The notes: generated from the sequence alone by a model not told the origin. A DNA stretch of 64,000 nucleotides from Phymorhynchus buccinoides (GCA_017654935.2 CM065698.1:769167-833166), one strand, 5' to 3'. Counted from the stretch's first letter, positions 35,656 through 47,436 are shown. Program-made: numbers and translations.

Positions 35656-36370
35656 TGTTTTTAAGGGGGGGGGTGCCGGCGTGGTAGACCTAGCCTAAAA
35701 GAAGCAAACAAAACATCTCTTCTGTTTTTGAAGTTCTATGAAGTTTTAAACAAAAATGATTATTAATTAATATGAAATTAAAAGTTGTTCTTTTTTTTGT
35801 ATCATGGGATTGATGTGCCATTTTGCATTAAAAAAGCTGAACAATACACCAAAATCTCTTGCGTCAAAAATATTGGCAAAAAATTGTAGCATTTTGGGCC
35901 ATTTGGAAAATATATTTGAAAAGACACCAAAAGATCATCTCGGAATATTTGCAACCACAGTGTATACAAATGAGTAAACTAGGCCTTGTCATAGTCCTTT
36001 TTAAAAATAATTGTTTTAGTTTTATTTTAGACATAAGATCATGATTTATATTAAAATTTGTCGTGTATATACATTTTAAATCATAAAAATTTACTTTGCG
36101 ACATATCTCTTATTCCCATGGACAAGACTCCGATATGGCACCTCATTTAATCAAAGCAGTCCAAAAAACTATTTTTTAAACATATTAGTGCAAAAGTGAC
36201 TTATGCTATTTTTAAGTTAAACCACAGATAGTTCTCATTAATTTTGATTTTGATGAGACATGTAATGTTTTTAAACGTTGATAAGTTTTATGTATGTTTT
36301 TAGGCTGTGTTTTTTCACTTTCCAGGCTAAATTTGGGGAGCTTCCATTGGAGAGATTCATTTTAGGTTCG
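35656..36370. other. AT-rich DNA, no gene recognised
   Basis: A G-run at 35667-35675 and otherwise AT-rich DNA. The 61-codon plus frame at 35859 has no recognisable similarity. Confidence 0.45.
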
Positions 36371-36667
36371 CATGCGTGTTCGCCTGAATGCATACATGAG
36401 TGCGCAATGCCGTGTTAGTGCATGAGTGTTTGTTTGCTGGTGCGTGGTGATATTCGCGTGCGTGATTCTTGCGTGCGCGTGCGCGTATTGTGCGTGCGTA
36501 TGTGTGCTTGTGCAGGTAGAAAAGTCCGCACACACACATATACGCATGCACTCACTAATACGCGCATGCGCACGCAGCAAGCACGCACGCGAATATGGAC
36601 ACACACACACACACACAAACACACAAGCACGCACGACACACACACCACCAACACACACACACACACA

Positions 36668-36711
<44 letters not shown>

Positions 36712-36715
36712 ACAG
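36371..36715. repeat. GTGC/CACA microsatellite cluster
   Basis: GTGCGTG-type repeats to 36510, then CA/CACG to 36712. The overlapping long frames are artefacts. Confidence 0.9.
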
Positions 36716-37200
36716 GAATTGAGGAGTACAAAATACCTAGGCACAGTTTTAGAACAAGATAAGCAAACTTACTGTTGATAAACACATAGAAGAGTCAGTC
36801 CAGGATCTTTTGTTACAGAGGCTAAGGACTATTGGTGGTCTGTTCAGATATTATTTCAAACTACTAGTATGTTGCATTGAATCTTGTTCTACTTGTGTCA
36901 TTATCTGTTCGGTTGGCAACGCTTGAGTGTAAAAAGTACGCGTGTGTTGAGTGATATGGGGAGTGTGCAGTAATGTTTTGGTGCAAGGCAGAGTGGTATG
37001 CAAAGTTGTATGACAGACAAGTAGTCAAAGAAACAGGAAAGTTCTTAATGATAAACAGTCCATGTTCTGGCAAAATACTATGAAGTATTACCATCGGCCG
37101 TCGATACAGAAATCTAAAACTGAAAATAAGAGCCAGGAAAAAATTCTACCAAGATCAACTTCATCTGTTGAACTCTTAATGCACTGCATGAGTGATTGTT
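36716..37200 (+). pseudogene. LINE reverse transcriptase C-terminal remnant (KYLGTVL type)
   Basis: Right after the CA repeat, ELRSTKYLGTVLEQDKQTYC, a stop, HIEESVQDLLLQRLRTIGG and YYFKLLVCCIESC follow. About 37030-37165 gives INSPCSG, GRRYRNLKLKIRARKKFYQD and LLNS. These are the YLGT(V/I)LD, QRL..LR and PSGRRYR..K...R...F blocks common in fish- and mollusc-type LINE RTs. Several stops and a frame change. Its 5' part is replaced by the microsatellite. Confidence 0.6.
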
Positions 37201-38510
37201 TTGCGGAGACAGCTTGTCCATCTCTTAGGGATGAATCTGTATTCGTATCGCTCCAGTTTGTTAACTACAATAGTGCAGTGTTATGTTATTAGTTTATATC
37301 TTTAATTGTTGATAAATGTGTTTATTGCTAGTCGTGTTTTTGTGTTGTTGATAAATGGGTTTATTGTTGCTGTTTTTTATGTGCAACCGGCTGCAATTCT
37401 CAGTTATGAGATAAGAAAGATGATTGTTTGATTTGACCACACACACAGGGAGGGATCGGTTGCACAGGTCTGGTAACAAAAGAAAGAAGGGAATGTGTAT
37501 GGCAAACATTGCGGGACAGTGGCCTACAATGATTGTGGTTTTCTGAGCCTCCGCGCGGTTGTCTTTAAAGAGGCTGACACGAGTTGACCATTTTACGAGA
37601 GAGAGATAAGAGTCAATTACGAAGTGCGCGCGCAACAGAGCAGATGCTGAATTTATTATGTCCATAGATCTTTGTACGGCTTAGCGCTAGTGGGCAGAGG
37701 ACCTCAACAAGGTATCAAAGGGTACCGCGCAGCGGCCTTAGGAATGTTCACACATTCGCTCTCCGTATAGTTACTTTTACTGAAGGCCAAGCCATGTCAG
37801 TCGAACGAAGAGTAAGAGAGAGAGGAGGGGGGGGGGGGGGGGGGAGTGTGCGAGTTGTAGTAGAAAAACTGAAAATTCTTTAAAATAATGAATAGACAGA
37901 TACATAAAATGTATAGTATTTTTTATGAACGATCACGTAGATAGTGGATGTTCTTATTAAGAATTTTGTCTTAGTCATTTAAAAAAATAATAATAAAGGG
38001 ATGCGGGAATTATCGTCGTTCCTAATGAATTGTTAATTTAATATTTAAGTTATGTATTCTGAGGATTAGGTACTGGAAAAAGCAGGAAAGGTCCCTAAGT
38101 TTTTTAAACGATAAAGATGGTCTAAAGCCAGAAATTATGGCTTTTAGCTTTCAGTTTTTATGAACAATTAACGAGTTTCTTTCCCCCGACGTGGCATAGA
38201 CTACCCATTAAATTATTTTTTATGGTAGAAAAGGGGAGTGGGTGGGGCGGGGTAGACCAGAAGTAGGCGTGGGGGGTCTGGAGAGAGATGTCGAGGAATT
38301 GTGTTGAATAAGGTAACGACAAATTAAGGTAACAACAATTGCTGAAATTTGCAGGAAGTGCAAACACACACCACTCTCTCTATCATTTAATTTTGCATCA
38401 TGACATTGTATGTCTGAAGCGTAATGCACATGGGAGCAGCCAATCTAAATGCTATGACTGATATGTGTGAACGGGTGTGCTCGAGTAATTGGGTGTAAGC
38501 GGTGTGTAGT
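37201..38510. other. Low-copy AT-rich DNA, no gene supported
   Basis: Includes a poly-G run (37826-37845) in a purine-rich patch. Minus frames of 69-123 codons here show no motif. Confidence 0.4.
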
Positions 38511-38933
38511 GCGTATATGAGGTTGTGTGTGTGTTGTGTGTGTGTATGTGTGTGTGACGCGTGTGCGTGGTGGCGTGCGAGTACGTGCGCTCAGAGAGAG
38601 ATGATGGAGAAGAGGAGTGTGTGTGTGTGTGTGGGTGTGTTGTGGGTGTGTGTGTGTGCGATGCCGTACGCTCTGAGAGACGAGAGAGAGAGAATATGAG
38701 AGCGAGAGATTATAAAATTGTTCATTTAATTTGAAATGTATTATAATGAAATGTATTGTTGCCACTTTTTGCATGTTATGATTTTGTTAAAAGAAAATCC
38801 CATTGTCGTGTTTTGCCCTGAGGGCATGGTGCAAAAAGCTGTATTAGCGTATCCAATTTCCCTCATTAAAAAAAAAAAGTTCGTGTTCGTATTCGTATTC
38901 TCTCTCTCTCTCTCTCTCTCCTCTCTTCTCTCG

Positions 38934-38964
<31 letters not shown>

Positions 38965-39000
38965 TCACTCTCTCTCCCTCTCTCTCGCTCTCTCTCAACA
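38511..39000. repeat. (GT)n and (CT)n microsatellites
   Basis: GT-rich at 38519-38660, unique DNA at 38705-38880, CT-rich at 38899-38996. Confidence 0.9.
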
Positions 39001-39059
39001 AAAGATGGGTTGGACATGAAATTACTACTCGAGCAAATAGAAATTAACCAAGGGGATTT

Positions 39060-39140
39060 GCAATCGTTGTGGCGTGCGACAATGTGGACCTACCGACAGA
39101 CCGGAGTGAGTATAGGTTTGTGGCTTGTGCCACAAAAAAG
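39060..39140 (+). mobile_element. 3' fragment of the hairpin-ended element
   Basis: GTGCGACAATGTGGACCTAC, CGACAGACCGGAGTGAG and GGTTTGTGGCTTGTGCCACA match the right end of the insertion at 49836-50226, including the terminal stem-loop. Only the right end is present. Confidence 0.7.
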
Positions 39141-39144
39141 AGAG

Positions 39145-39260
39145 TAGGGGAAGACGGTTAAAAAGCGCATGGCGGGTAAGAAGCCCACCCCAATTATCTC
39201 AGAAATGAAGCAATCTCAGTCTCATTTTGCCATGAGAACAAGCGTTACATGTTAGCATCT
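39145..39260 (+). mobile_element. Palindromic MITE, copy 3, left arm only
   Basis: After TA: GGGGAAGACGG, AAAAAGCGCATGG, GGGTAAGAAGCCCACCCCAA and the inner arm to GCCATGAGA. The right arm is absent. Compared with copy 1 it has several one-base deletions. Confidence 0.8.
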
Positions 39261-39427
39261 AAACTAGGGGCTTTTTCCTGCGTTTGCCAGTACCCTAATC
39301 CTCAGAATAGCAATAACGTAAAATACAAATTACAATGATTAGGAACTAACGGTAATTAGCGTATCACTTTTATTATTTTTTTTAATGATTAAGACAAAAC
39401 TCTTATAAGAAACATCATTACTTCCTC

Positions 39428-39525
39428 TCGTTCTAGGCCAAGTTCGATAAGAAGGTCAGATCAAGGTCAGGGTCATTGGACGAAAAACGCTGCCCGCGGT
39501 TGGATTTAGCGTCTTAAACGCTCTA
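39428..39525 (-). repeat. TGACCT-module dispersed repeat, minus-strand copy
   Basis: On the minus strand it begins CTAGAGCGTTTAAGACGCTA and continues GGCAGCGTTTTTCGTCC, AATGACCCTGACCTTGATCT and GAACTTGGCCTAGAA. Same order as 6266-6962 but a single unit. Confidence 0.75.
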
Positions 39526-40020
39526 GTCTTTGATCATGGCCTTCGGTTGCAAGTATCGATACGATAGCAGAGACGTGTCACATTCCTTGACCACTGCACC
39601 GGTAGGCGTTTGATACCTTGTCAGTTCTTTGACCACCGCGCAAAGCCTACTGAATAGCTTGAATTAAAACAAATTAAGCTATCTGCAGGCGGCATGTACT
39701 GGTGATTGACTCTTATCTCGCCCATCGCCTAAACTTTGTCAACTCGGTAATAATCAAGTTTACTTTACGACGCCGGCTTGGTAACTCAGAAAACGTTATC
39801 ATCTCATCTGCATACTGTGGACGGTGCCATAGCGATGAGGTTTAACGAGGCGTGGTTACGCTAAACCTATCTGTATTATTTAAAAAATCGGGAATTATGG
39901 TTCGTAGTGCCTCCAGGCATCTGCCTCAAGTTATTGTTCCCACCATAGTTGTATTACAAAGATACCCATAGGTGTCGGTTCAGACGAGAGACGTAAAGCA
40001 CCTTTTTTTTTAAAACTCAG
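39526..40020. other. Low-copy DNA, no gene recognised
   Basis: Balanced composition with a few short inverted strings. It ends in a possible splice acceptor at 40019-40020. Confidence 0.4.
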
Positions 40021-40236
40021 AAAAACATTCCCAACGGGGTGTCCGTGGGAGAGGATCTCTCTCTCGCACGTGATGACACCGATGCAAGGGTGCAGTTGCA
40101 TTGGAAGTCTCGCTGGGTAGGCAGCCAGTGGAAGGGGACGATGGATCTCCTCCTCACATGGGAGTTGAACGACTTGCGAACTGGATGGATCGACGGGCAG
40201 CAACTTGGACCATCTTACATTACTGTCCCGCATTAA
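40021..40236 (+). CDS. Possible terminal exon, 71 codons
   Basis: CCTTTTTTTTTTAAAACTCAG is a good acceptor directly before an open frame: KNIPNGVSVGEDLSLARDDT, then VQLHWKSRWVGSQWKG, LLLTWELNDLRTGWIDGQQL and a stop at 40234-40236. The TW...L...DGQ pattern is reminiscent of the W..h..TW....l..yhDG core of laminin-G/pentraxin-type beta sandwiches, but that is a guess from a short string. The start phase (0) fits the end of the possible exon at 34016-34092. The minus strand is also open here, which weakens the call. Confidence 0.3.
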   Translation, partial: KNIPNGVSVGEDLSLARDDTDARVQLHWKSRWVGSQWKGTMDLLLTWELNDLRTGWIDGQQLGPSYITVPH

Positions 40237-40299
40237 ATTCTTAACAACCACATCTTTCTTTTGTTACCCAGCGTCAAACACCCCCACCACCTATCCTCC

Positions 40300-40665
40300 C
40301 TCTGTGTGTGTGTGTGTGTGCGCGTGTCATGCGTGGTGTGGTGTGTGCGCGTGTGGAGTGTGTGTGTGTGTGTGTGTGTGAGTGCCTGTGGGTGTGTAAG
40401 CGAATAGTTCCCACCACACAAGCAACACACGCGCGCATTGCCGCACGCACGCACGTACGTACACACTCATAATTTTATTATACTATGTACTGACTATGAA
40501 ATACGCCGCATGCGCACTACGCAAGCAAACACGCACGTGATATAGCACAAAACGCACACAAACATACATTCATGCACATAAACACGCATATGCGTACGCA
40601 TGCATGCATTCAGGAAAAATACGCATGCACCACGCATGCTCGCAAAAATAATTACACACTCGGTG
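40300..40665. repeat. (GT)n then CA/CACG-rich microsatellites
   Basis: GT tract 40304-40383, CA/CACG-rich 40415-40640. Simple-sequence frames only. Confidence 0.9.
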
Positions 40666-41262
40666 TCACAGAAGAAAAAAAGGTAAATAACACTACATTA
40701 ATCAAATATTTCTTGAACAAACAAAACCCATCCCGTAGCTTTTACTATTCCCAAGACAACCCGACACAACTGCGCGTGATGAAACCTCTGTTACTACAAT
40801 CATGAAATCCGAGTAACGTCATCTTGCCATTCCCTCCCTGTTCCTTGGCGTGTCACTTTCACTTCAAGACATTGACTGGGCGAAAATAGCCTGCAGGCAA
40901 TTAACATTCTTCTACTAAAATTCTTAAATTATCAGCCCACGAATCCCTCCCCCACCTGTCGGCGTCGGTGCAGTGCGTGCGTGCGTTGAGGTGTCGTATG
41001 TGTCTGTGTGTGTATGTATGTAATAAACTATGTGCATTCTGATAGTGTGATGTGTCTGTGACTGTGTAAGACTAGTGATAGAGGTTATGAGACTAAAATG
41101 GGACTAATCAAGATTTCACAACTAAGCGCATGTCACACAGCAATAAAAAACGCACACGACGCATACGGACACACAAAAACTGAATGTCCGGTTTTGACTC
41201 CAAAATCAAACACAGATGTACAAGAAAAACAACAGTACTAGGACGGTTATCTGGAAATGCCA
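40666..41262. other. Low-copy DNA, no gene recognised
   Basis: Mixed AT-rich sequence with a short GTGC patch near 40975. Confidence 0.4.
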
Positions 41263-41396
41263 AAATTTGACTCAAAAATAAAAGTACTGATATTAAACAA
41301 TAATTTTTGTATCAAAAGATTATTTATATTTTGTTCTGATTGTACTGAAAATTTTGCCCAATTTTGTAGAGTCAAAATTAATATTTTGAGTCAAAC
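41263..41396. repeat. Short inverted repeat flank of the gap
   Basis: ATTTGACTCAAAA at 41265 and ATTTTGAGTCAAA at 41381 are inverted copies about 110 bases apart; the right one touches the gap. It may be part of a small foldback element cut by the gap. Confidence 0.4.
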
Positions 41397-41399
41397 TCA

Positions 41400-41899
41400 N
41401 NNNNNNNNNNNNNNNNNNNNNNNNNNNNNNNNNNNNNNNNNNNNNNNNNNNNNNNNNNNNNNNNNNNNNNNNNNNNNNNNNNNNNNNNNNNNNNNNNNNN
41501 NNNNNNNNNNNNNNNNNNNNNNNNNNNNNNNNNNNNNNNNNNNNNNNNNNNNNNNNNNNNNNNNNNNNNNNNNNNNNNNNNNNNNNNNNNNNNNNNNNNN
41601 NNNNNNNNNNNNNNNNNNNNNNNNNNNNNNNNNNNNNNNNNNNNNNNNNNNNNNNNNNNNNNNNNNNNNNNNNNNNNNNNNNNNNNNNNNNNNNNNNNNN
41701 NNNNNNNNNNNNNNNNNNNNNNNNNNNNNNNNNNNNNNNNNNNNNNNNNNNNNNNNNNNNNNNNNNNNNNNNNNNNNNNNNNNNNNNNNNNNNNNNNNNN
41801 NNNNNNNNNNNNNNNNNNNNNNNNNNNNNNNNNNNNNNNNNNNNNNNNNNNNNNNNNNNNNNNNNNNNNNNNNNNNNNNNNNNNNNNNNNNNNNNNNNN
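41400..41899. other. Assembly gap, 500 N
   Basis: Exactly 500 Ns, so the size is a convention rather than a measurement. The right edge enters the 50-bp satellite directly. Confidence 1.
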
Positions 41900-44205
41900 A
41901 CTTAACAATGACCCACACATGCTCACCAAACAACACCCATGAAGTCACCACTTAATGACCCACACATGCTCACCAAACAACATCCATGAAGTCACCACTT
42001 AATGACCCACACATGCTCACCAAACAACATCCATGAAGTCACCACTTAATGACCCACACATGCTCACCAAACAACATCCCATGAAGTCACCACTTAATGA
42101 CCCACACATGCTCACCAAACAACACCCATGAAGTCACCACTTAACAATGACCCACACATGCTCACCAAACAACACCCATGAAGTCACCACTTAACAATGA
42201 CCCACACATGCTCACCAAACAACACCCATGAAGTCACCACTTAACAATGACCCACACATGCTCACAAAACAACACCCATGAAGTCACCACTTAACAATGA
42301 CCCACACATGCTCACCAAACAACACCCATGAAGTCACCACTTAACAATGACCCACACATGCTCACCAAACAACACCCATGAAGTCACCACTTAACAATGA
42401 CCCACACATGCTCACCAAACAACACCCATGAAGTCACCACTTAACAATGACCCACACATGCTCACCAAACAACACCCATGAAGTCACCACTTAACACATG
42501 ACCCACACATGCTCACCAAACAACACCCATGAAGTCACCACTTAACAATGACCCACACATGCTCACAAAACAACACCCATGAAGTCACCACTTAATGACC
42601 CACACATGCTCACCAAACAACACCCATGAAGTCACCACTTAACAATGACCCACACATGCTCACCAAACAACACCCATGAAGTCACCACTTAATGACCCAC
42701 ACATGCTCACCAAACAACACCCATGAAGTCACCACTTAATGACCCACACATGCTCACCAAACAACACCCATGAAGTCACCACTTAACAATGACCCACACA
42801 TGCTCACAAAACAACACCCATGAAGTCACCACTTAATGACCCACACATGCTCACCAAACAACATCCATGAAGTCACCACTTAATGACCCACACATGCTCA
42901 CCAAACAACACCCATGAAGTCACCACTTAACAATGACCCACACATGCTCACCAAACAACACCCATGAAGTCACCACTTAACAATGACCCACACATGCTCA
43001 CCAAACAACACCCATGAAGTCACCACTTAACAATGACCCACACATGCTCACCAAACAACACCCATGAAGTCACCACTTAATGACCCACACATGCTCACCA
43101 AACAACATCCCATGAAGTCGCCACTTAACAATGACCCACACATGCTCACCAAACAACATCCATGAAGTCACCACTTAACAATGACCCACACATGCTCACC
43201 AAACAACACCCATGAAGTCACCACTTAACAATGACCCACACATGCTCACCAAACAACACCCATGAAGTCACCACTTAACAATGACCCACACATGCTCACA
43301 AAACAACACCCATGAAGTCACCACTTAACAATGACCCACACATGCTCACCAAACAACACCCATGAAGTCACCACTTAACAATGACCCACACATGCTCACC
43401 AAACAACACCCATGAAGTCACCACTTAACAATGACCCACACATGCTCACCAAACAACACCCATGAAGTCACCACTTAACAATGACCCACACATGCTCACA
43501 AAACAACACCCATGAAGTCACCACTTAACAATGACCCACACATGCTCACCAAACAACACCCATGAAGTCACCACTTAACAATGACCCACACATGCTCACC
43601 AAACAACACCCATGAAGTCACCACTTAACAATGACCCACACATGCTCACCAAACAACACCCATGAAGTCACCACTTAATGACCCACACATGCTCACCAAA
43701 CAACACCCATGAAGTCACCACTTAACAATGACCCACACATGCTCACCAAACAACACCCATGAAGTCACCACTTAACAATGACCCACACATGCTCACAAAA
43801 CAACACCCATGAAGTCACCACTTAACAATGACCCACACATGCTCACCAAACAACACCCATGAAGTCACCACTTAACATTAACAATGACCCACACATGCTC
43901 ACAAAACAACACCCATGAAGTCACCACTTAAAATGACCCACACATGCTCACCAAACAACACCCATGAAGTCACCACTTAACAATGACCCACACATGCTCA
44001 CCAAACAACACCCATGAAGTCACCACTTAACAATGACCCACACATGCTCACAAAACAACACCCATGAAGTCACCACTTAATGACCCACACATGCTCACCA
44101 AACAACACCCATGAAGTCACCACTTAACAATGACCCACACATGCTCACCAAACAATGACCCATGAAGTCACCACTTAATGACCCACACATGCTCACCAAA
44201 CAATT
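41900..44205 (-). repeat. 50/47-bp satellite, about 47 copies
   Basis: Plus unit: CTTAACAATGACCCACACAT then GCTCACCAAACAACACCCAT then GAAGTCACCA; a 47-bp variant lacks ACA after CTTA. Copies are almost identical, in contrast to the noisy arrays at 20-33 kb. On the minus strand each unit has TTGTTTG|GTGAGC, a good donor lookalike. AAGT-CACC-ACTT is a short dyad. Confidence 0.98.
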
Positions 44206-44422
44206 GTAGACAATGCTTAGACTATCAGACCATCATGTACTTTTTGTTTTTGCATTAATACTTTACGTTAGTAGTTAGATACAGAGTTTAACTATTTTCC
44301 AGACAATAAAGATTTTATTCAACACAATCTTCTTTCTAAAACAGACACACAAAAACAACAAAGAAAACAAGCCCACTATTTCCGGTGGTCCTTTCTTAAG
44401 GAGGCACTAGTGATGATAGCAC
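44206..44422 (-). other. Unique segment with minus-strand acceptor-like and AATAAA signals
   Basis: On the minus strand TTTTTGTGTGTCTGTTTTAG is followed by AAAGAAGATTGTGTTGAATA, then an AATAAA. This could be a terminal exon of the receptor-like gene, because one base completes the split codon left by exon 44946-45018, giving about 20 codons before a stop. It has no domain signature, so it is not called as a CDS. Confidence 0.25.
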
Positions 44423-44880
44423 CAGCAGAAAGGTGGCACAGTGGTTAAGACGTTCACCTGCCAAATGTAATGCGTGACTGCAACGTGAGTGACACGGGTT
44501 CGAATCCCGGCCTCACCCTTTCTTTCTAGTTCGACAGGAAAATCGAACTGAACATCGAGTCCTTCGGATGGGGACTTAAAGCTAGTCTGACCCATGCACT
44601 TTACGCACGTAAAAATCCCACGGCAGTTGAAAGTCGGCAAGAGCAGGGAGAAATCCCGCTGCCTGGTATGGACAAATTGAAAGCTAGGTTTTCCAAGTGT
44701 GCCCCCCCCCCCTCCTCCCCCTGTGCCCCCCCCCTCTTCACCCTGTGCCCCCCCCCCCCCACCTCCCCCCCCAAACACAATTGGGTAGGCGCTGCACTTG
44801 CGGCGACGCGCTCTCCAGGAGAGAGCAGCCCGAATTTCACAGAGATAAGTCTCTGTGACTAGAATATACCAAATACCAAA
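44423..44880 (+). mobile_element. tRNA-derived SINE, copy 1
   Basis: Starts with a tRNA-like head: A-box-like TGGCACAGTGG and B box GGTTCGAATCC. Then a central domain with CCTTCGGATGGGGACTTAAA and CATGCACTTTACGCACGTAA, a poly-C expansion (44702-44775), and a tail with ACGCGCTCTCCAGGAGAGAG, CCCGAATTTCACAGAGA and repeated ATACCAAAT. The second copy, 52748-53140, has the same layout. It needs a LINE partner for mobility. The Pol III promoter boxes look intact. Confidence 0.85.
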
Positions 44881-44945
44881 TTATCTAAACACTATTATTT
44901 TTCGCTGTAGAACTGTGTCTACAAGCATCCATGGTAGGGCCTCAC

Positions 44946-45018
44946 TTTTTCTGGGGTCGACACAGGTAGAAGTCTTCCTTGTCTTGGACAGTGTTGGGAG
45001 GGCAGGGCCTGCATTCCC
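44946..45018 (-). CDS. TNF-receptor-like gene, third exon in window (73 nt, phase 1 to 2)
   Basis: On the minus strand GTGTTGTGTGTTTCAG (acceptor) precedes GG GAA TGC AGG CCC TGC; the exon reads ECRPCPPNTVQDKEDFYLCR and reaches the donor AAAAA|GTGAGG at 44946/44945. Two leading bases complete the codon started by the last base of exon 54638-54793, giving Gly-Gly-Glu-Cys. C.PCP.NT is a classic opening of a TNFR cysteine-rich module, and its spacing after C.PG....TG in the previous exon fits. The 56-bp satellite (45019-47270) begins at this acceptor, with the first 8-9 exon bases repeated in each unit. The rest of the receptor (membrane span, cytoplasmic part) was not found at lower coordinates. 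Confidence 0.6.
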
Positions 45019-47270
45019 CTGAAACACACAACACACATCATCCATGATGGACAACACTAAGTGTGCATTCCTCTGAATCACACAACACACATCATCCATG
45101 ATGGACAACACTTTGTGTGCATTCCTCTGAAACACACAACGCACATCATCCATGATGGACAACACTAAGTGTGTGCATTCCTCTGAAACACACATCATCC
45201 ATGATGGACAACACTAAGTGTGCATTCCTCTGAAACACACAACGCACATCATTCATGATGGACAACACTCAGTGTGTGCATTCCTCTGAAACACACATCA
45301 TCCATGATGGACAACACTAAGTGTGCATTCCTCTGAAACACACATCATCCATGATGGACAACACTAAGTGTGTGCATTCCTCTGAAACACACAACACACA
45401 TCATCCATGATGGACAACACTAAGTGTGCATTCCTCTGAAACACACAACACACATCATCCATGATGGACAACACTAAGTGTGCATTCCTCTGAAACACAC
45501 AACACACATCATCCATGATGGACAACACTAAGTGTGTGCATTCCTCTGAAACACACAACACACATCATCCATGATGGACAACACTAAGTGTGCATTCCTC
45601 TGAAACACACAACACACATCATCCATGATGGACAACACTAAGTGTGCATTCCTCTGAAACACACAACACACATCATCCATGATGGACAACACTAAGTGTG
45701 TGCATTCCTCTGAAACACACAACACACATCATCCATGATGGACAACACTAAGTGTGTGCATTCCTCTGAAACACACAACACACATCATCCATGATGGACA
45801 ACACTAAGTGTGTGCATTCCTCTGAAACACACAACACACATCATCCATGATGGACAACACTAAGTGTGCATTCCTCTGAAACACACAACACACATCATCC
45901 ATGATGGACAACACTAAGTGTGCATTCCTCTGAAACACACAACACACATCATCCATGATGGACAACACTAAGTGTGCATTCCTCTGAAACACAACACATC
46001 ATCCATGATGGACAACACTAAGTGTGTACATTCCTCTGAAACACACAACACACATCATCCATGATGGACAACACTAAGTGTGTGCATTCCTCTGAAACAC
46101 ACAACACACATCATCCATGATGGACAACACTAAGTGTGTGCATTCCTCTGAAACACACAACTCACATCATCCATGATGGACAACACTAAGTGTGTGCATT
46201 CCTCTGAAACACACAACACACATCATCCATGATGGACAACACTAAGTGTGTGCATTCCTCTGAAACACACAACGCACATCATCCATGATGGACAACACTA
46301 AGTGTGTGCATTCCTCTGAAACACACAACGCACATCATCCATGATGGACAACACTAAGTGTGTGCATTCCTCTGAAACACACAACACACATCATCCATGA
46401 TGGACAACACTAAGTGTGTGCATTCCTCTGAAACACACAACACACATCATCCATGATGGACAACACTAAGTGTGTGCATTCCTCTGAAACACACAACGCA
46501 CATCATCCATGATGGACAACACTAAGTGTGCATTCCTCTGAAACACACAACACACATCATCCATGATGGACAACACTAAGTGTGTGCATTCCTCTGAAAC
46601 ACACAACGCACATCATCCATGATGGACAACACTAAGTGTGTGCATTCCTCTGAAACACACAACACACATCATCCATGATGGACAACACTAAGTGTGTGCA
46701 TTCCTCTGAAACACACAACACACATCATCCATGATGGACAACACTAAGTGTGTGCATTCCTCTGAAACACACAACACACATCATCCATGATGGACAACAC
46801 TAAGTGTGTGCATTCCTCTGAAACACACAACACACATCATCTATAACGGACAACAGTAAGTGTGTGCATTCCTTTGAAACACAACGCACATCATCCATGA
46901 TGGACAACACTAAGTGTGCATTCCTCTGAAACACACAACACACATCATCCATGATGGACAACACTAAGTGTGTGCATTCCTCTGAAACACACAACACACA
47001 ACGCACATCATCCATGATGGACAACAGTAGTGGACACTAAGTGTGTGCATTCCTCTGAAACACACAACACACATCATCTATAACGGACAACACTAAGTGT
47101 GTGCATTCCTCTGAAACACACAACACACATCATCCATGATGGACAACACTAAGTGTGTGCATTCCTCTGAAACACACAACACACATCATCCATGATGGAC
47201 AACACTAAGTGTGTGCATTCCTCTGAAACACACAACACACATCATCTATAACGGACAACACTAAGTGTGT
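45019..47270 (-). repeat. 56/54-bp satellite made of an amplified splice acceptor, about 40 copies
   Basis: Minus unit: AGGAATGCACACACTTAGTG then TTGTCCATCATGGATGATGT then GTGTTGTGTGTTTCAG; a 54-bp form lacks one CA. Each unit ends in the same acceptor as exon 44946-45018 and restarts with the exon-like AGGAATGCA. CATCAT-CC-ATGATG is a perfect 6-2-6 dyad, kept in nearly all copies; a few have CATCATCTATAACGG instead. Copies are very uniform. Confidence 0.97.
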
Positions 47271-47436
47271 GCGATTTAAGATGTGCATAAGGCAGTCAAA
47301 AGTGGTCCTTATGTTTATCTGTAGCATCATTGATAATAAATAGTTTATTATGTATTCTGTTGTTGACCAAAATATCTACAACAGTACAAGTTGCTTATTC
47401 TAATGTAGGCTGACCCAAGATTGCAGAACAGGTAGT
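47271..47436. other. Unique spacer
   Basis: No gene or repeat recognised. Confidence 0.5.

Noticed and set aside
37294..37665. 123-codon minus frame with a hydrophobic stretch, considered as a membrane exon of the receptor-like gene
   Set aside because: No clear acceptor or donor, no domain match, and the distance and phase could not be reconciled.
41257..41955. Frames spanning the first N gap
   Set aside because: They are open only because Ns were translated as X; no real sequence supports them. The same applies to 62608-63202.
41900..47270. CRISPR-like direct repeats
   Set aside because: Units are contiguous tandem copies without unique spacers, in a eukaryotic context with no cas genes.
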